Positions 49,298 through 60,200 of a stretch of 64,000 bases of DNA are shown here, piece after piece. Position numbers and translations under genes: made by a program. Position 1 is the stretch's first letter; each line of letters starts with the position of its first letter. The stretch spans positions 16,712 to 80,711 of the forward strand of contig KN805442.1 in assembly GCA_000818945.1 (NCBI GenBank), read 5' to 3'. A model generated the notes under the pieces. That model did no database searches. It saw only the letters and a list, made by a program, of their open reading frames with translations, and had not been told where the DNA came from. The stretch is from Schizochytrium sp. CCTCC M209059 (lineage: Eukaryota; Sar; Bigyra; Thraustochytrida; Thraustochytriidae).

Positions 49298-50817
49298 GTT
49301 TTTTTTTGCTTCTTTGGTACCTTCGCACGTTTATATGTAGCTTGCTTGATCTCACGCGCGAAGAGGTTGGGCCCTTGCAGATCTGATTCAATGCAAGCCG
49401 GAAGCCGCAAGCCGCAAGCACGCAAGCAAGCAAGCAAGCAAAGAAAGCCAGCAAGCCAGTTTGTTGCGTGCACAGAGTTCCTTCTCGTCGTGCAGCCGTT
49501 GCTGTCTTGGGAACCGAGGTGGCGTCCACCCTCTTCTTGCAAGGCAAGCTGCCTGCCTCTTGGTCAAGACGACCTCAGCGCCTGCAGAACCTCGGCGGCC
49601 TTGGCTCACTCCGAGTCTGCTCTACTCTGCTCTCCCGCTGCCCTTCTCGCCGGGCTCGACCTGGCTTGGCTCGCCTCGCGACCTCCACGGTTATCTGCTT
49701 CTCGAGACCTACGAGATCCCCTTTGCTTGCAGGCGCCGCCGCCCTCGAGCGGTCGCGACCCTGCAGACGCAGACCAGCGGCGGGCAGGAGGGCGGGCGGG
49801 AGGGAGGGAGGGAGAGAGGCGGGATCGGCCGAGTCTGCGCAGCCGCGCGGGCGCGTCTCCGGCTCCGGCTCCGGCTCGGACTCGCGCTCGGCGCCGCGAG
49901 CTCGACTGGCGCGGGGACTCGCTCGGGTCCCATGTGAAACGGCTGCGGCGGCGTCGCTCGCTCGCGCGCCAGTGCGCCTTGGCAGATAACAAGAGCGACG
50001 GCGAGGAAACAAGACATCGTTATCGATCGTAGCAACCGGTGTTCGAGGCACGAAGGAAGGAAGGAAGGAAGGAAGGAGGAGCAGATGGCGTGGCTGGGCT
50101 TCGGGCTCGACTGGGCCGGGCTGATCCTTGATAGTTTGGGGACACGGAGAGGGAGACGCGAGCCTCGCCGCGCTTCCGCGGCGCCTACGCGCTTGCTCTC
50201 TTCCCTCGCGACTTGTCCTTGGGCGAAGGTAAGGGCGGAAAGGAGAAGGGCATAGCTTGTAGTAACGCGTAGCTGCGCGGTTATTTTACATCCGTCCGTC
50301 CGAAACGTATTTTTACACAATAAGTTACTATAATACCCCCTTTGCGTCGGCAGCGAAGCAGACCACCGCATCACGAGAAGGGGGCGCAAGAGAACACTTT
50401 TCCCACCGAACCCAGCCGCCCCTTTCGTTTCGCGTAACCGTCCAGCGGCCTCTTGTAGGGATTCCGGTATGTGCGCGCCCGTAGCCGTGCTGGCAGGGGG
50501 GAATAAGGCGCGCGTGCCGCTCGGCCGGGACTGCTTATACGGGGCGCCTCCCCTCCAGGGTTTCATCCTCGAGCGTCGTGTCGCTGCTGCTGCACGCACC
50601 AAGATCTTTGCGAGGCTGGCGGGCGCAGCAGAGCAGCGGGCGCGCAAGAGAAGGCATTCCTCTGGTCCGTCTGTCTGCTCGATTGTTTGATCGTCGACCC
50701 CGCCAGGACTCGCGGCGTTTGGATTTTTTTATTTCCGGAGGTGAGCTGAGGTGCGTCGAGGTTTGTGTTCAAGAGCAGCGCCTGCGCGAACTCGAAAAAA
50801 GAAGTTCAAATTCAAAC
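49298..50817. other. Divergent region between SAP/WW and urease genes
   Basis: It holds a (GCAA)n run near 49421-49441, a (GGGA)n stretch near 49790-49812 and (GGAA)n at 50052-50077. In-frame sequence from 50578 precedes urease but begins at GTG. No independent gene is supported. Confidence 0.55.
50052..50077. repeat. Tetranucleotide (GGAA)n array
   Basis: Six GGAA units upstream of the urease gene. Confidence 0.9.
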
Positions 50818-53574
50818 ATGCGATCCACCGACGCGAGGATCTTGGACAGCGAGGAGGAGGAGGACGGGGAGCAGATCGCCAACGCGGGGAAGAGCGGCAG
50901 CAGCGGCGTCGTCGCGGGGAGCAGCGGAGCGGAGGCGCGAGGCGAGGCGAGGCGAGCCCGGCGGCGCAGGGCGAGGGAAGGCGCAAAGGGAGGCGCGGAG
51001 GGAGGGACGATGATGCTCAACCCGCGCGAGGAGGGCAAGCTGCTGCTGCGGCAGGCCGGCAGCCTCGCGCAGAGCAGACTGGCGAGAGGCACGCTGCTGA
51101 ATCACCCGGAGACGGTGGCGCTGATCGCGATGCAGGTGGCGGAGTTCGCGCGGGACGGCAAGAGCGTGGCGGAGCTCATGGATCTGGGCCGCAAAATTCT
51201 GGGGAGACGCCAGGTCGCACCCGGCGTCGAGCATATCATTAATATGGTCCAGGTCGAGGCGACCTTTCCCGATGGCACCAAGCTGGTGACGGTGGACAAA
51301 CCGATTGTGCAGCTCGATGGCGACCTCTCGCTCGCGTTCCATGGGTGCCCCTTTCCGGCACCGGACCTGGACATCTTCAAGGGCAAGCGCGAAGATACCT
51401 CGGACGTTCCCGGCGAGGTGGTCCCCGGATCCGAAGACCCGCTGGAGATCAACGCGGGCCGAGACAAGGTGACGATCGAGGTGAAGAACCTCGGAGATCG
51501 TCCCATCCAGGTGGGGTCCCACTACCATTTCTCCGAGACGAACCGTCAGCTCGAGTTTGACCGTGTTGCGGCCGTGGGCTACCGCCTCGACATTCTTTCC
51601 GGCACCGCCGTCCGCTTCGAGCCCGGTGAATCGCAGACTGTGCGGCTGTGCCGCATCGGCGGCAACATGCGCGCCTTTGGTGGCAACAACCTCATTGATG
51701 GTGACACCCAGGGAGCTGCGCTCGAAGAGGCGCGCGCCCGCGTCGCCAAGCGCGTCGCCGAGCAGGGTTTTGCGCACAAGGAAGGCGGAGCCAGCGAGCC
51801 CTCAAACAAGCGACGCAAGACCGAGGATGGAGCCGAGGCCGCTGACGATGACGGCAAAACGTTCGTGTCTCGCAAGCAGTACGCCGGTCTCTACGGTCCC
51901 ACGACCGGTGACAAGGTCCGTCTTGGCAACACCGACCTCTGGATCAAGGTCGAGAAGGACCACACGACGTATGGCGACGAGGCCGTTTTTGGCGGCGGCA
52001 AGGTGCTGCGCGAGGGCATGGGCATGGCCGTGGGGCCTCAAGACGAGGGCACGGTCCTGGATACTGTCATTACGAACGCCCTCATCGTGGACTACACGGG
52101 CGTTTACAAGGCCGACGTCGGTCTGCGCGGGACGCAAATCGTGGGCATTGGCAAATCTGGCAACCCGGACACGATGGACAACGTGACGCCTGGAATGACG
52201 GTCGGTCTGCATACGGAGGCCATCGCCGGCGAAGGATTCATCCTCACCGCAGGTGGCATCGATGCTCATGTGCACTATATTTGCCCACAGCTTGCCGACG
52301 ACGCCCTCATGAGTGGACTGACGACCATGGTGGGCGGCGGCACCGGTCCGGCGACCGGAACCAAGGCCACCACCTGCACACCGTCGGCGGACTCCGTGGA
52401 GATGATGATCAAGGCCACAGACAGCACATGCCTGAACTTTGGCTTTTACGGCAAGGGCAACACATCCAAGCCGGACGGCCTGCAGGAGATCCTGGACGCT
52501 GGTGCGGTTGGCTTCAAGCTGCACGAGGATTGGGGCACGACGCCCGCGGCCATCGATGCGGCGCTCACCCGCCTCGAGGAGGCCGACGTTTCCGTGTGCG
52601 TGCACACTGACACCTGTAACGAGGCAGGCTCTTGCGAGGACACCGTCAAGGCGCAGGGTGAGCGTCCTTTGGCGTACTTTCATGTGGAGGGCGCCGGCGG
52701 TGGCCATGCTCCAGACATCATCACCGTTTGTGGTAACAAGTATGCGCTGCCCTCGTCGACCAACCCAACGCGCCCCTTTACGGGCAACACGGTAGACGAG
52801 CACGTGGACATGCTCATGATCTGCCATCACTTGAACAAGAACTCGCGCAACGATGTTGCTTTCGCGGAGTCGCGCATTCGTGCCGAGACCATTGCTGCCG
52901 AGGACATTCTGCACGACATGGGAGCCATCTCCAGCATGACCTCGGATTCGCAGGCCATGGGCCGCCAGGGTGAGGTGATTACGCGCACGTGGCAGACCGC
53001 CGATAAGATGAAGAAACAGCGTGGTGCGCTCAAGGAGGACGAGGGTACCGATGCGGACAACTTTCGCGTGCGTCGCTACATTGCCAAGTACACCATCAAC
53101 CCTGCCATCTCGCATGGCTTTGGCCACCTTGTGGGTAGCGTCGAGGTGGGTAAGATGGCAGATCTCGTGCTGTGGCGTCCGGCGTTTTTTGGCATCAAGC
53201 CCGAGCTGGTTATCAAGGGCGGCGCCATCGCAGCTGCGGAGATGGGCGATGCCAACGCGAGTATCCCCACATGCGAGCCTGTGTGCATGCGACCCATGTT
53301 TGCCTCTTTTGGCAAGGCGGTCGGCGACCGCTGCATTTGCTTTGTGAGCAAGGCTGCCATGGCCAAGGACGTCAAGACCAAGTATGGTCTTTCCAAGCGT
53401 GTGGAGGGTGTCAAGAACTGCCGCAACATCGACAAGACCCACATGAAGCTCAACGACGCTCTTCCCAAGCTCAAGGTTGACTCTGAAAAGTATCACGTGA
53501 CCGTGGGCGACGAGACGCTCACCTGCGAGCCTGCCACAAAGCTTTCGCTCGCGCAGAGTTACATGCTCTTTTGA
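50818..53574 (+). CDS. URE: Urease, fused gamma-beta-alpha eukaryotic type
   Basis: 918 aa from the ATG at 50818, or 854 aa from the ATG at 51010 where the conserved gamma domain begins (MLNPREEGKLLL); plant ureases are about 840 aa. The first 64 residues are acidic and Gly/Arg-rich, so the inner start is a real alternative. All nickel-site landmarks are present: HVHYICPQ (H484, H486), carbamylated K567 in GFKLHEDWG, HTDTCNEAG, HVEGAGGGHAPD, MICHHLN flap and D710 in TSDSQAMGR. Sequence continues to the expected SYMLF end. The enzyme hydrolyses urea to ammonia and carbamate. Assembly normally needs UreD, F and G chaperones, none of which is encoded here. Fusion of the three chains matches plant and fungal ureases, not the split bacterial form. 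Confidence 0.96.
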   Translation: MRSTDARILDSEEEEDGEQIANAGKSGSSGVVAGSSGAEARGEARRARRRRAREGAKGGAEGGTMMLNPREEGKLLLRQAGSLAQSRLARGTLLNHPETVALIAMQVAEFARDGKSVAELMDLGRKILGRRQVAPGVEHIINMVQVEATFPDGTKLVTVDKPIVQLDGDLSLAFHGCPFPAPDLDIFKGKREDTSDVPGEVVPGSEDPLEINAGRDKVTIEVKNLGDRPIQVGSHYHFSETNRQLEFDRVAAVGYRLDILSGTAVRFEPGESQTVRLCRIGGNMRAFGGNNLIDGDTQGAALEEARARVAKRVAEQGFAHKEGGASEPSNKRRKTEDGAEAADDDGKTFVSRKQYAGLYGPTTGDKVRLGNTDLWIKVEKDHTTYGDEAVFGGGKVLREGMGMAVGPQDEGTVLDTVITNALIVDYTGVYKADVGLRGTQIVGIGKSGNPDTMDNVTPGMTVGLHTEAIAGEGFILTAGGIDAHVHYICPQLADDALMSGLTTMVGGGTGPATGTKATTCTPSADSVEMMIKATDSTCLNFGFYGKGNTSKPDGLQEILDAGAVGFKLHEDWGTTPAAIDAALTRLEEADVSVCVHTDTCNEAGSCEDTVKAQGERPLAYFHVEGAGGGHAPDIITVCGNKYALPSSTNPTRPFTGNTVDEHVDMLMICHHLNKNSRNDVAFAESRIRAETIAAEDILHDMGAISSMTSDSQAMGRQGEVITRTWQTADKMKKQRGALKEDEGTDADNFRVRRYIAKYTINPAISHGFGHLVGSVEVGKMADLVLWRPAFFGIKPELVIKGGAIAAAEMGDANASIPTCEPVCMRPMFASFGKAVGDRCICFVSKAAMAKDVKTKYGLSKRVEGVKNCRNIDKTHMKLNDALPKLKVDSEKYHVTVGDETLTCEPATKLSLAQSYMLF

Positions 53575-54717
53575 TTTTCTGATTTACAAAAACTTAAAGG
53601 GAGGGGGGTGAGGGGGGGTTCTGTTATGGCCTCTGTTCACGCTGAGTCTTTCGCTTGCTTTGCTTCTGAGAAATAAGCATTAGCCAGATAAATTTATCTT
53701 TCTTTCAGTCTTCACAATCTTCTCCCTCTCTCCTTGTTCGTTGCTGCTACTGGCCCGTGGGCGGCTCTCTTTCCTCGCGCCACGCCATCAGCACCAGCAG
53801 CACCAGCAGCACCAGCAGCAGGCAGCCCCGACCCAATGCGTTGCGCACACACCCGCCCTCCTGCGCCCTCGACAGCGTGCCAGTGCGCTGCTGCAATGTG
53901 CTGCTGGGTGCAGGCCGGGTCGGGTTGGGTTAGGTTTGGGCGGCGCTGCGCTGCCACCCAGAGAGGGGGAAAAGAGAGAGGGGGAAAAGAGAGAGAGAGA
54001 GAGAGGGGAGAAAGGGAGAGAGACACAGACAGAGACAGACAGACAGACAACAACCACACGAAGACCGCCAGGTACGTGCGCCGCGCGGCCGCGCGCGGGC
54101 GGCCTGCCGCGAGGCCCGGCGCGGCGGCGCGCCCCCCGCCTGCCCGCGCCGCGGCGCAGCGGCCGGCGCGGGCGCCGAGGGCGCGGCCGAGGATAGATAG
54201 ATAAAAAGCAGGCAGGAACGAGCGGCCAGCACGGCGCCCCGCGAGGCGAGGCCACACGCTCGCGGCCGTCCGCGCGGGCGGCGGCTGCGGCGGCGGGAGC
54301 AGGAGCGGTCTCGAACGTATGCGCGCATGCACGCACGCACGCACGTACGCACGCACGCGAGAGATGAGCGAGAAGGCGAGGGAGCGCGCACATCTTTAGT
54401 CGGCCTCGCGGCGCTTGTACCGCAAGCGAGGCGACTACCTTATATATCCGTGACCATACCATTACAGGCAGAGGGCGTCACACCCTCGTGACGTTGTTGA
54501 TGGTCGCGTGTTATACAGATGCGTAGACATTTCTCTGTGCTCTTGCCGCTCTTGCTGCTCTTGCTGCTGCTGCTGCTCTCCCTGCTTCTTTGCTGACTTG
54601 ACCTTTTGCCGCCTGCTCCGATGTGCAAACGGATGAGGCCATGAATGAATGAACGAACGAACGATGAAAGACTAACATGTTTGCGGCTTAGGCGCGCACC
54701 ACAGGGAATTTTCCATC
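53575..54717. other. Intergenic region between urease and cytochrome c1
   Basis: It holds a CAG-rich run near 53791-53822, a long purine tract with (GA)n near 53954-54025 passing into (CAGA)n near 54025-54050, a very GC-rich block 54070-54190 and CGCA repeats near 54327-54358. Long open frames on both strands are composition-driven. Confidence 0.6.
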
Positions 54718-55898
54718 ATGTTTTACGTGGGCAGCAATGTCGTGCGCCGTAGCGCCGCCACTGCGGTCCCGGTGACGCAGCGCGCCGCTGGCACTTACAC
54801 TGGCGCCAAGACCTGGGGTGCCAGCGCCGCCCGCGCTCTTGCCGTCTTGGCAGCTGGCACCACGGCTGTCGGCACCGTCGTCCTCACCGATGACGAGGTC
54901 CTGCGTAAGTTGACAAGAGCGCGCACACTGCCGTCCGGCTGTTCTGCTCAAAAGGAATGGAAAGGATACGAGACCAGACGCCAAAAAATCAGCGAGCTCA
55001 TGACGCTAACGTGTATCGAGTGGACGATGAATCTTTCTTTGAACTTGCACAGACCCTCCCAAGCATGACTGGCACTTTAACGGCCCATTGTCTGCTTTTG
55101 ACCACAAGGCGATCCGCCGTGGCCACCAGGTGTACACGCAGGTCTGCGCCGCCTGCCACAGCATGGAGCTTGTGGCCTTCCGCACGCTCATCGACGTTGC
55201 CTTCACGGAGGACGAGGTCAAGACCATGACTGCCGAGCTCGACGTCGAGGACGGCCCTGATGACACTGGTGAGATGTTCGAGCGCCCCGGTAAGCCCTCG
55301 GATTACTTTCCCTCTCCGTACAAGAACGAGGAGGAGGGCCGCATGGCCAACGCCGGTGCCTACCCGCCTGATCTGTCCCTCATTGTCAAGGCCCGGCACG
55401 CCGGCGCTGATTACATCTTTAGTCTTCTCACCGGCTACCGTGACGCCCCGGAGGGCGTGACCCTTCGTGACGGTCTGTACTACAACCCGTACTTTCCTGG
55501 TGGCGCTGTACGTTTCATTCTCTCTTCTTTCTTTCTTTTTTTCTCGCCGCGCATTGTCTCTTGACAAAGACACCTATGCGTGGCTTGTTTTTGGACAAAA
55601 TGTTGACTAACGCAAACGGTTCACTTCGCTTTGTTTCGCAATAATACAGATTGGCATGCCCAAGCAGCTCGAAGACGGCGGCGTCGAGTACGAAGACGGC
55701 ACCCCGTCCACCGAAACCCAGATGGCCCATGATGTGACCACCTTCCTCGCCTGGGCCGCAGAGCCCGAGATGGAGGACCGCAAGCGCCAGGGCTTCAAGT
55801 GGATCACTGCCCTCGTCATGATGGCTGCCGTCACCGGCTTTTACAAGCGCTTCCGCTTCGCCATCCTCAAGGGCCGCAAGATTGAGTACACAAACTAA
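54718..55898 (+). CDS. CYC1: Cytochrome c1, three exons
   Basis: CDS joins 54718..54904, 55053..55507 and 55650..55898, giving 296 aa. Exon 1 supplies a mitochondrial presequence (Arg/Ala/Thr-rich, few acids) and a small-residue hydrophobic stretch at about 35-56, matching the usual bipartite sorting signal. The junction codon C|AC gives LHPPKHDW, as in the family. Haem is attached at CAACH (94-98). Exon 3 restores FPGGA|IGMPKQL, where M217 is the likely axial ligand. DGTPSTETQMAHDVTTFLAWAAEPE precedes a single C-terminal membrane helix (about 264-280) and a basic tail. This complex III subunit passes electrons from the Rieske protein to cytochrome c. Both introns are needed; individual open frames do not give the protein. 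Confidence 0.97.
54905..55052 (+). other. Cytochrome c1 intron 1
   Basis: 148 nt, gtaagt donor, gcacag acceptor, phase 1. Confidence 0.93.
55508..55649 (+). other. Cytochrome c1 intron 2
   Basis: 142 nt, gtacgt donor, tacag acceptor, phase 0. Retention would extend the open frame for about 18 codons to a stop inside the intron. Confidence 0.93.
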
Positions 55899-57269
55899 GC
55901 GTTGAAGAACCTTCCAGTCAAGGCAACCTATTCATCACTCGTGCTTGCACTTGCTAGCTTGTTGTCTTGCTTTGCTTCGTTGTGCTCGAGGCTGGCATCG
56001 AGCCTCATCTCGCGCTTAGATTACCCTTTCAAGAAATTGTAATGGATGTGCGAAAGTAGAATCGACAGCACAAAGCCACACATCGTCTGCGAATCTTTCT
56101 TTTCCTCTTTCGTTCTCTCTCTCTCTCTCTCTCCCTCTCTCCGTCTTCTTTATCTTGCTGTTGTACCTCGTTTCGAGCCAGCTGATCCTGCGGTTGCGGG
56201 GCGCAGTCGCTATCATCGGTCGTTATTATATTACTGTAAAGTCGCGAAAAGGCGAACTTTCTGCGCTGTGCACTACAGCCCCTTGCTCAAACGCTGTCCT
56301 TCCACCCGCGTCGTCGCGCCAAGAGCCAGCCTCCGCAAAGATAGATTGCAAGGTGGGACGCAGTGGGACGGACACCCGGTGCATGCCATGCAAGCAAGGT
56401 GTGCGTGGCATTGCGTGGCGGGTCTTCTTCGGGCTTTGCGTTTGGCTACTGTGCATGCCGCGAGGCACAGCGAGCACGACTTTGGCGGCAGCGGCTACTT
56501 TCGCACAGTCTCGAGCAAGAGCGAGCGTGGAGACGCCTGTCGACGGTGCAGTGACATGACATTGGCTAGGTGAGGTGGCGAGCTCGTCATCGTCCACCCA
56601 CATCTTTCACACGTTCTGCATCTGCAGCTGGCTGACGTGCTCATCTTTCCAAGGCCTTCCACGACACGACATCGACCCGTCTTGCGTCCTCGCAAGACGT
56701 CCTCCTTCGTGGCTCCACGGTCGGCGCGCCCTGCGCAGTTCTCTCCGCGGATGTGTGCTACCGCTGGCCTCGGCTTTGAGGTTTCTCGGGCCATAGCTGC
56801 TCAGATAGAGCACTAGAGCCTCTGGCTGAACAGGTCGACGCCGAGACTCCGAGTCGCGGCAAGAGTCGGAGTCGGCGAAGACGAGCATGCGCCCGCAATC
56901 GTGCACGGGCGTGCGCACGTCGCTTGCGTTCTTGTCCACGCAGAAGCAAACGTAAAAGTAGAAGCGGAATGCCGTGGATCCGCAAGCTGGAGCCCGAGCG
57001 AAAGAGGGCAAGACGCACGTAGGCGCGACGATCATCGACAGTCAAAGTGAGCAATAAATAACCAAGCAAAGAAGAAGGAGAAGCGGCGTCGAAGATTGGC
57101 AAAGTTCGACGAGGCCGCAGACCCGCAAGCACCTGCGGCGGCGCGGCGAAGGAGCGCGCGCGCGCGAGGAGACGCAGCGGCGCAGCGGCGTGCCTTGTGG
57201 CCGGCTGGTCGGCCGGTCGCTGGACCGCGCGTCGCGCGCGAGGAGGCGACGCGAGGCGGAGAGGCGCGG
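55899..57269. other. Intergenic region between cytochrome c1 and PH-START-EDR2
   Basis: It holds a (TC)n tract near 56114-56142. In-frame sequence upstream of 57270 begins at a TTG and is Arg/Ala-rich leader. No other gene was seen. Confidence 0.55.
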
Positions 57270-60200
57270 ATGCCGGGAAGCGGGAGCGCCATGGCGGACC
57301 TGGAGAAGGACGGCCAGGGCGAGGCGCACACGGGCCTGTACGAGGGGACGCTGCTGAAGAAGCCGACGCGGCTGAGCGCGTACCTCTCGTGGTCTGGGTG
57401 GCGCATGCGGTACATCGTGGCGGACGATGACCAGCTGCAATATTTTGGCCGCAGAGGCGATTTGACACCGAGGGGCATCGCCGTCTTTGCGCACGACTGC
57501 AAGGTTGTGAACAAGGGCAAGCTCAGCGACGCCGGGCTCTATGGGTTTGACATTGTGTCCAATGGCACGACGTGGTCTTTCGCATCAGGCAACGCCAAGG
57601 ATGTGGATTACTGGGTCAAGGTGCTAGGTCACAAGATTCGACGGGCCGTGCTCTTGCGCCAAGGAAACTCAGACCTTGCCTGGAGAAGCGAGTGGTCTCG
57701 CCGGTCTCTCTTGAAGAAGCTCAAGCTACAGTACTCGGACGACGAGAGACCCCAGGCCCAAACCTCATTTCCAAGCCAGGTCGTTCCCGAGTCGAGCGCT
57801 GATGGCATCAGCAGCTTCTCGGATGAGATCGACGACAGCTTCGAGGCCAACGCCGAGTACGGTCGCGCCCCAGACTACTTTTATCTCGCTCGGGAGCTTC
57901 GCATTGGGCCAGATGCCGTTACTGAATTTGAGGGCTGGCGCCTTCAGCTCTGTACCAAGGGCATGCGTATTTTTGAGCTCAATACGGAGTTTGCCGGCAA
58001 CAGCGCAACCGACGTGAATGCGCAGATTGACGATCTTGTCGGGGCCCGCGAGGTGCGATCGCACGCCGTCGTCAGCGGTCACCCGACGCAGGTGTTTGCA
58101 ATGCTCATGGACATTAGTAAGTCTCGGCGCGCATGGGACCCCACCTTTGTGAGTGGAACGCTCGACGAAATCATCGACGCCCACAACGACCGTCTCACGC
58201 TCGAGTACTCGTGCGGACGGGGCGCACAGTGCCGCCGTTTTGGAGTCAGTCGTTACTGGTGTCGCGAGAGCTCCGGGACATACATCATTTCCATGCGTGC
58301 AAGCCCGCACGCTGCGGTGACGGTGCCGGACGCTTCGCTCGAGTACATGTTCGCTACCATCACCCCTGGTCGTGCTGGTACCTCCAAGGTCGTTCTCGGC
58401 CTTCGCGTGGCTCTTGGCGGATGGCTTCAGTTCCTGCGGCCCTTGGCACGATCTCAGGCCGTGGCCATGGTGTCGTGTCTGGGTGAGCTCAAAGAGCTTG
58501 GCGAGGCACCTCCGAGTCTGCGAGATCCTGTGGCGCATAGCCATTGCATTCCATTTGCGTGCGAGCTGCAAGACGCGCTGGACGAGGCCGTCTTGGCCAA
58601 CGCTACGCTCTTGCGCGACCCCGTCGCACTCATTAGCGTCATTCGTGAGCTCGCGCACACGCTCAAAGACCTCACCGACGACGAGCGTGAGATCCAGCGT
58701 GCGCGTCGTCTCCTTCAGCAGCAATCACAGGAACAGCAATCACAAAAGGGGCAGACTATGGATCCCGCGGACAAGTCACTGGAGGGTTCCGGCAAGGGCC
58801 AATCGTCGTCGTCGTCACTTTCATCCCCGTCCGCCTCTGCAGTTCCGTCTAGTGCAGAGGCTGACGCCACCCGGACGAGTGGTAGCAGTAACAGCAATGG
58901 GGGAGCAGAGACAGAGCTCAACTACGAGTACGGTGTTCCGAAGAACAACTTTTTGATTCCAATGAATATTTCGAAATCAGGCGAGTCAGCGTGGTGGGAC
59001 TCCGGCATCGAGGTTGGGTTCTGGAATGTACGAGGTCCAAAGTATCTCGAAGACCGCATCAAGGTGCCCAATCAGACGTCCGCCATGGAGCTGGTGCAGA
59101 TCCAGTGGGCCTTTTTCGACCAGCCAAAGCGCAACATTGCTCGCGATCCTGAAGAGCTTGTGCAAATGCAGCACGAAGGGCGAAGTGACCGTCCGTTCAT
59201 GATGGTCATTAACTTTATGGTGCCCACCATTGGCAATTACGTCATGTACATGGTGAAACGTCGCACCGTGGACTATCCGCGTTTCAATCGCATGCTCGAG
59301 AAGTTTATCGCTGGCGATGACGAGTATCGGAACTCGCGCTTCAAAATCATTCCCAACGTGGTCTCGGGCTCGTACATTGCAAAGAAGGGCATCGGTAGCA
59401 CGCCAGCTATTTTAGGCAAGAAGATTACCACGGAATACTACCAAGGCGACAACTGGTTCGAAATTTGCGTGGACGTTGGCTCAAGCAAGGTCGCTGGTAG
59501 CCTCATGGGCCTGGTCAAGCGCTATGCAGCGAGCCTGGTCATCGATCTTGCCTTTCTCTTTGAGTCGCAGGACCCTGACGAATTGCCTGAGGTTCTCATG
59601 ACTGGGTGCAGGATGCATCGCCCGCTCATGTACCCGGTGAATAACCTTGTTGAAGGATACACCAAGTCGGCCGAGGCGTACCAGGATGCGCTCAAGTTTC
59701 CTGCTGCATCGTTCTCGGCGATGGCGGTACAGTCGAGTGACGAGAAACCCGCCGATGCGTCGCCGGGCCCCGAGGAGACCTCCGAGGAACAACAAGGGTC
59801 GAGTCAGCAAGCCAATGGGCAGGACGGAAACGAGGGCGAGGGCGAGAGCGCGGACCAAAAAGCAGTCAAGGAGAACCACAAGGAAGGGTCGGGAGAGAAC
59901 GATCATGAGAATCAGGGCGACGAGAATGACGAGCAAGAGGGCAAGAAGTCAAAGTCCGAGGCGGAAGTGGGCGCGGAAAATGCTACGAAAGAGGACCTGA
60001 ACTATGAGTATTCGATTCCGCACGACAATAATTACCTTGTTCCCATGGATAAGAGCAAGACTCAAGAGACAGCCGTCTCGGACTCGGGCTCGCTGGAAGG
60101 TTATCATAAGGTGCGAGGGCCGACGTATCTTTCTGATGGTGTGAAAGTCCCTGCAGAAGTATCGGCAATGGAGCTGGTCGCCTGTCAATGGTCGTTTTAT

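Noticed and set aside
51802..53496. 564-codon frame antisense to urease
   Set aside because: Same cause as other antisense shadows; the sense strand is unambiguously urease.
53712..54462. Several 150-220 codon frames upstream of cytochrome c1
   Set aside because: Encoded by purine tracts and GC blocks; Arg/Ala/Pro-rich with no conserved motif.
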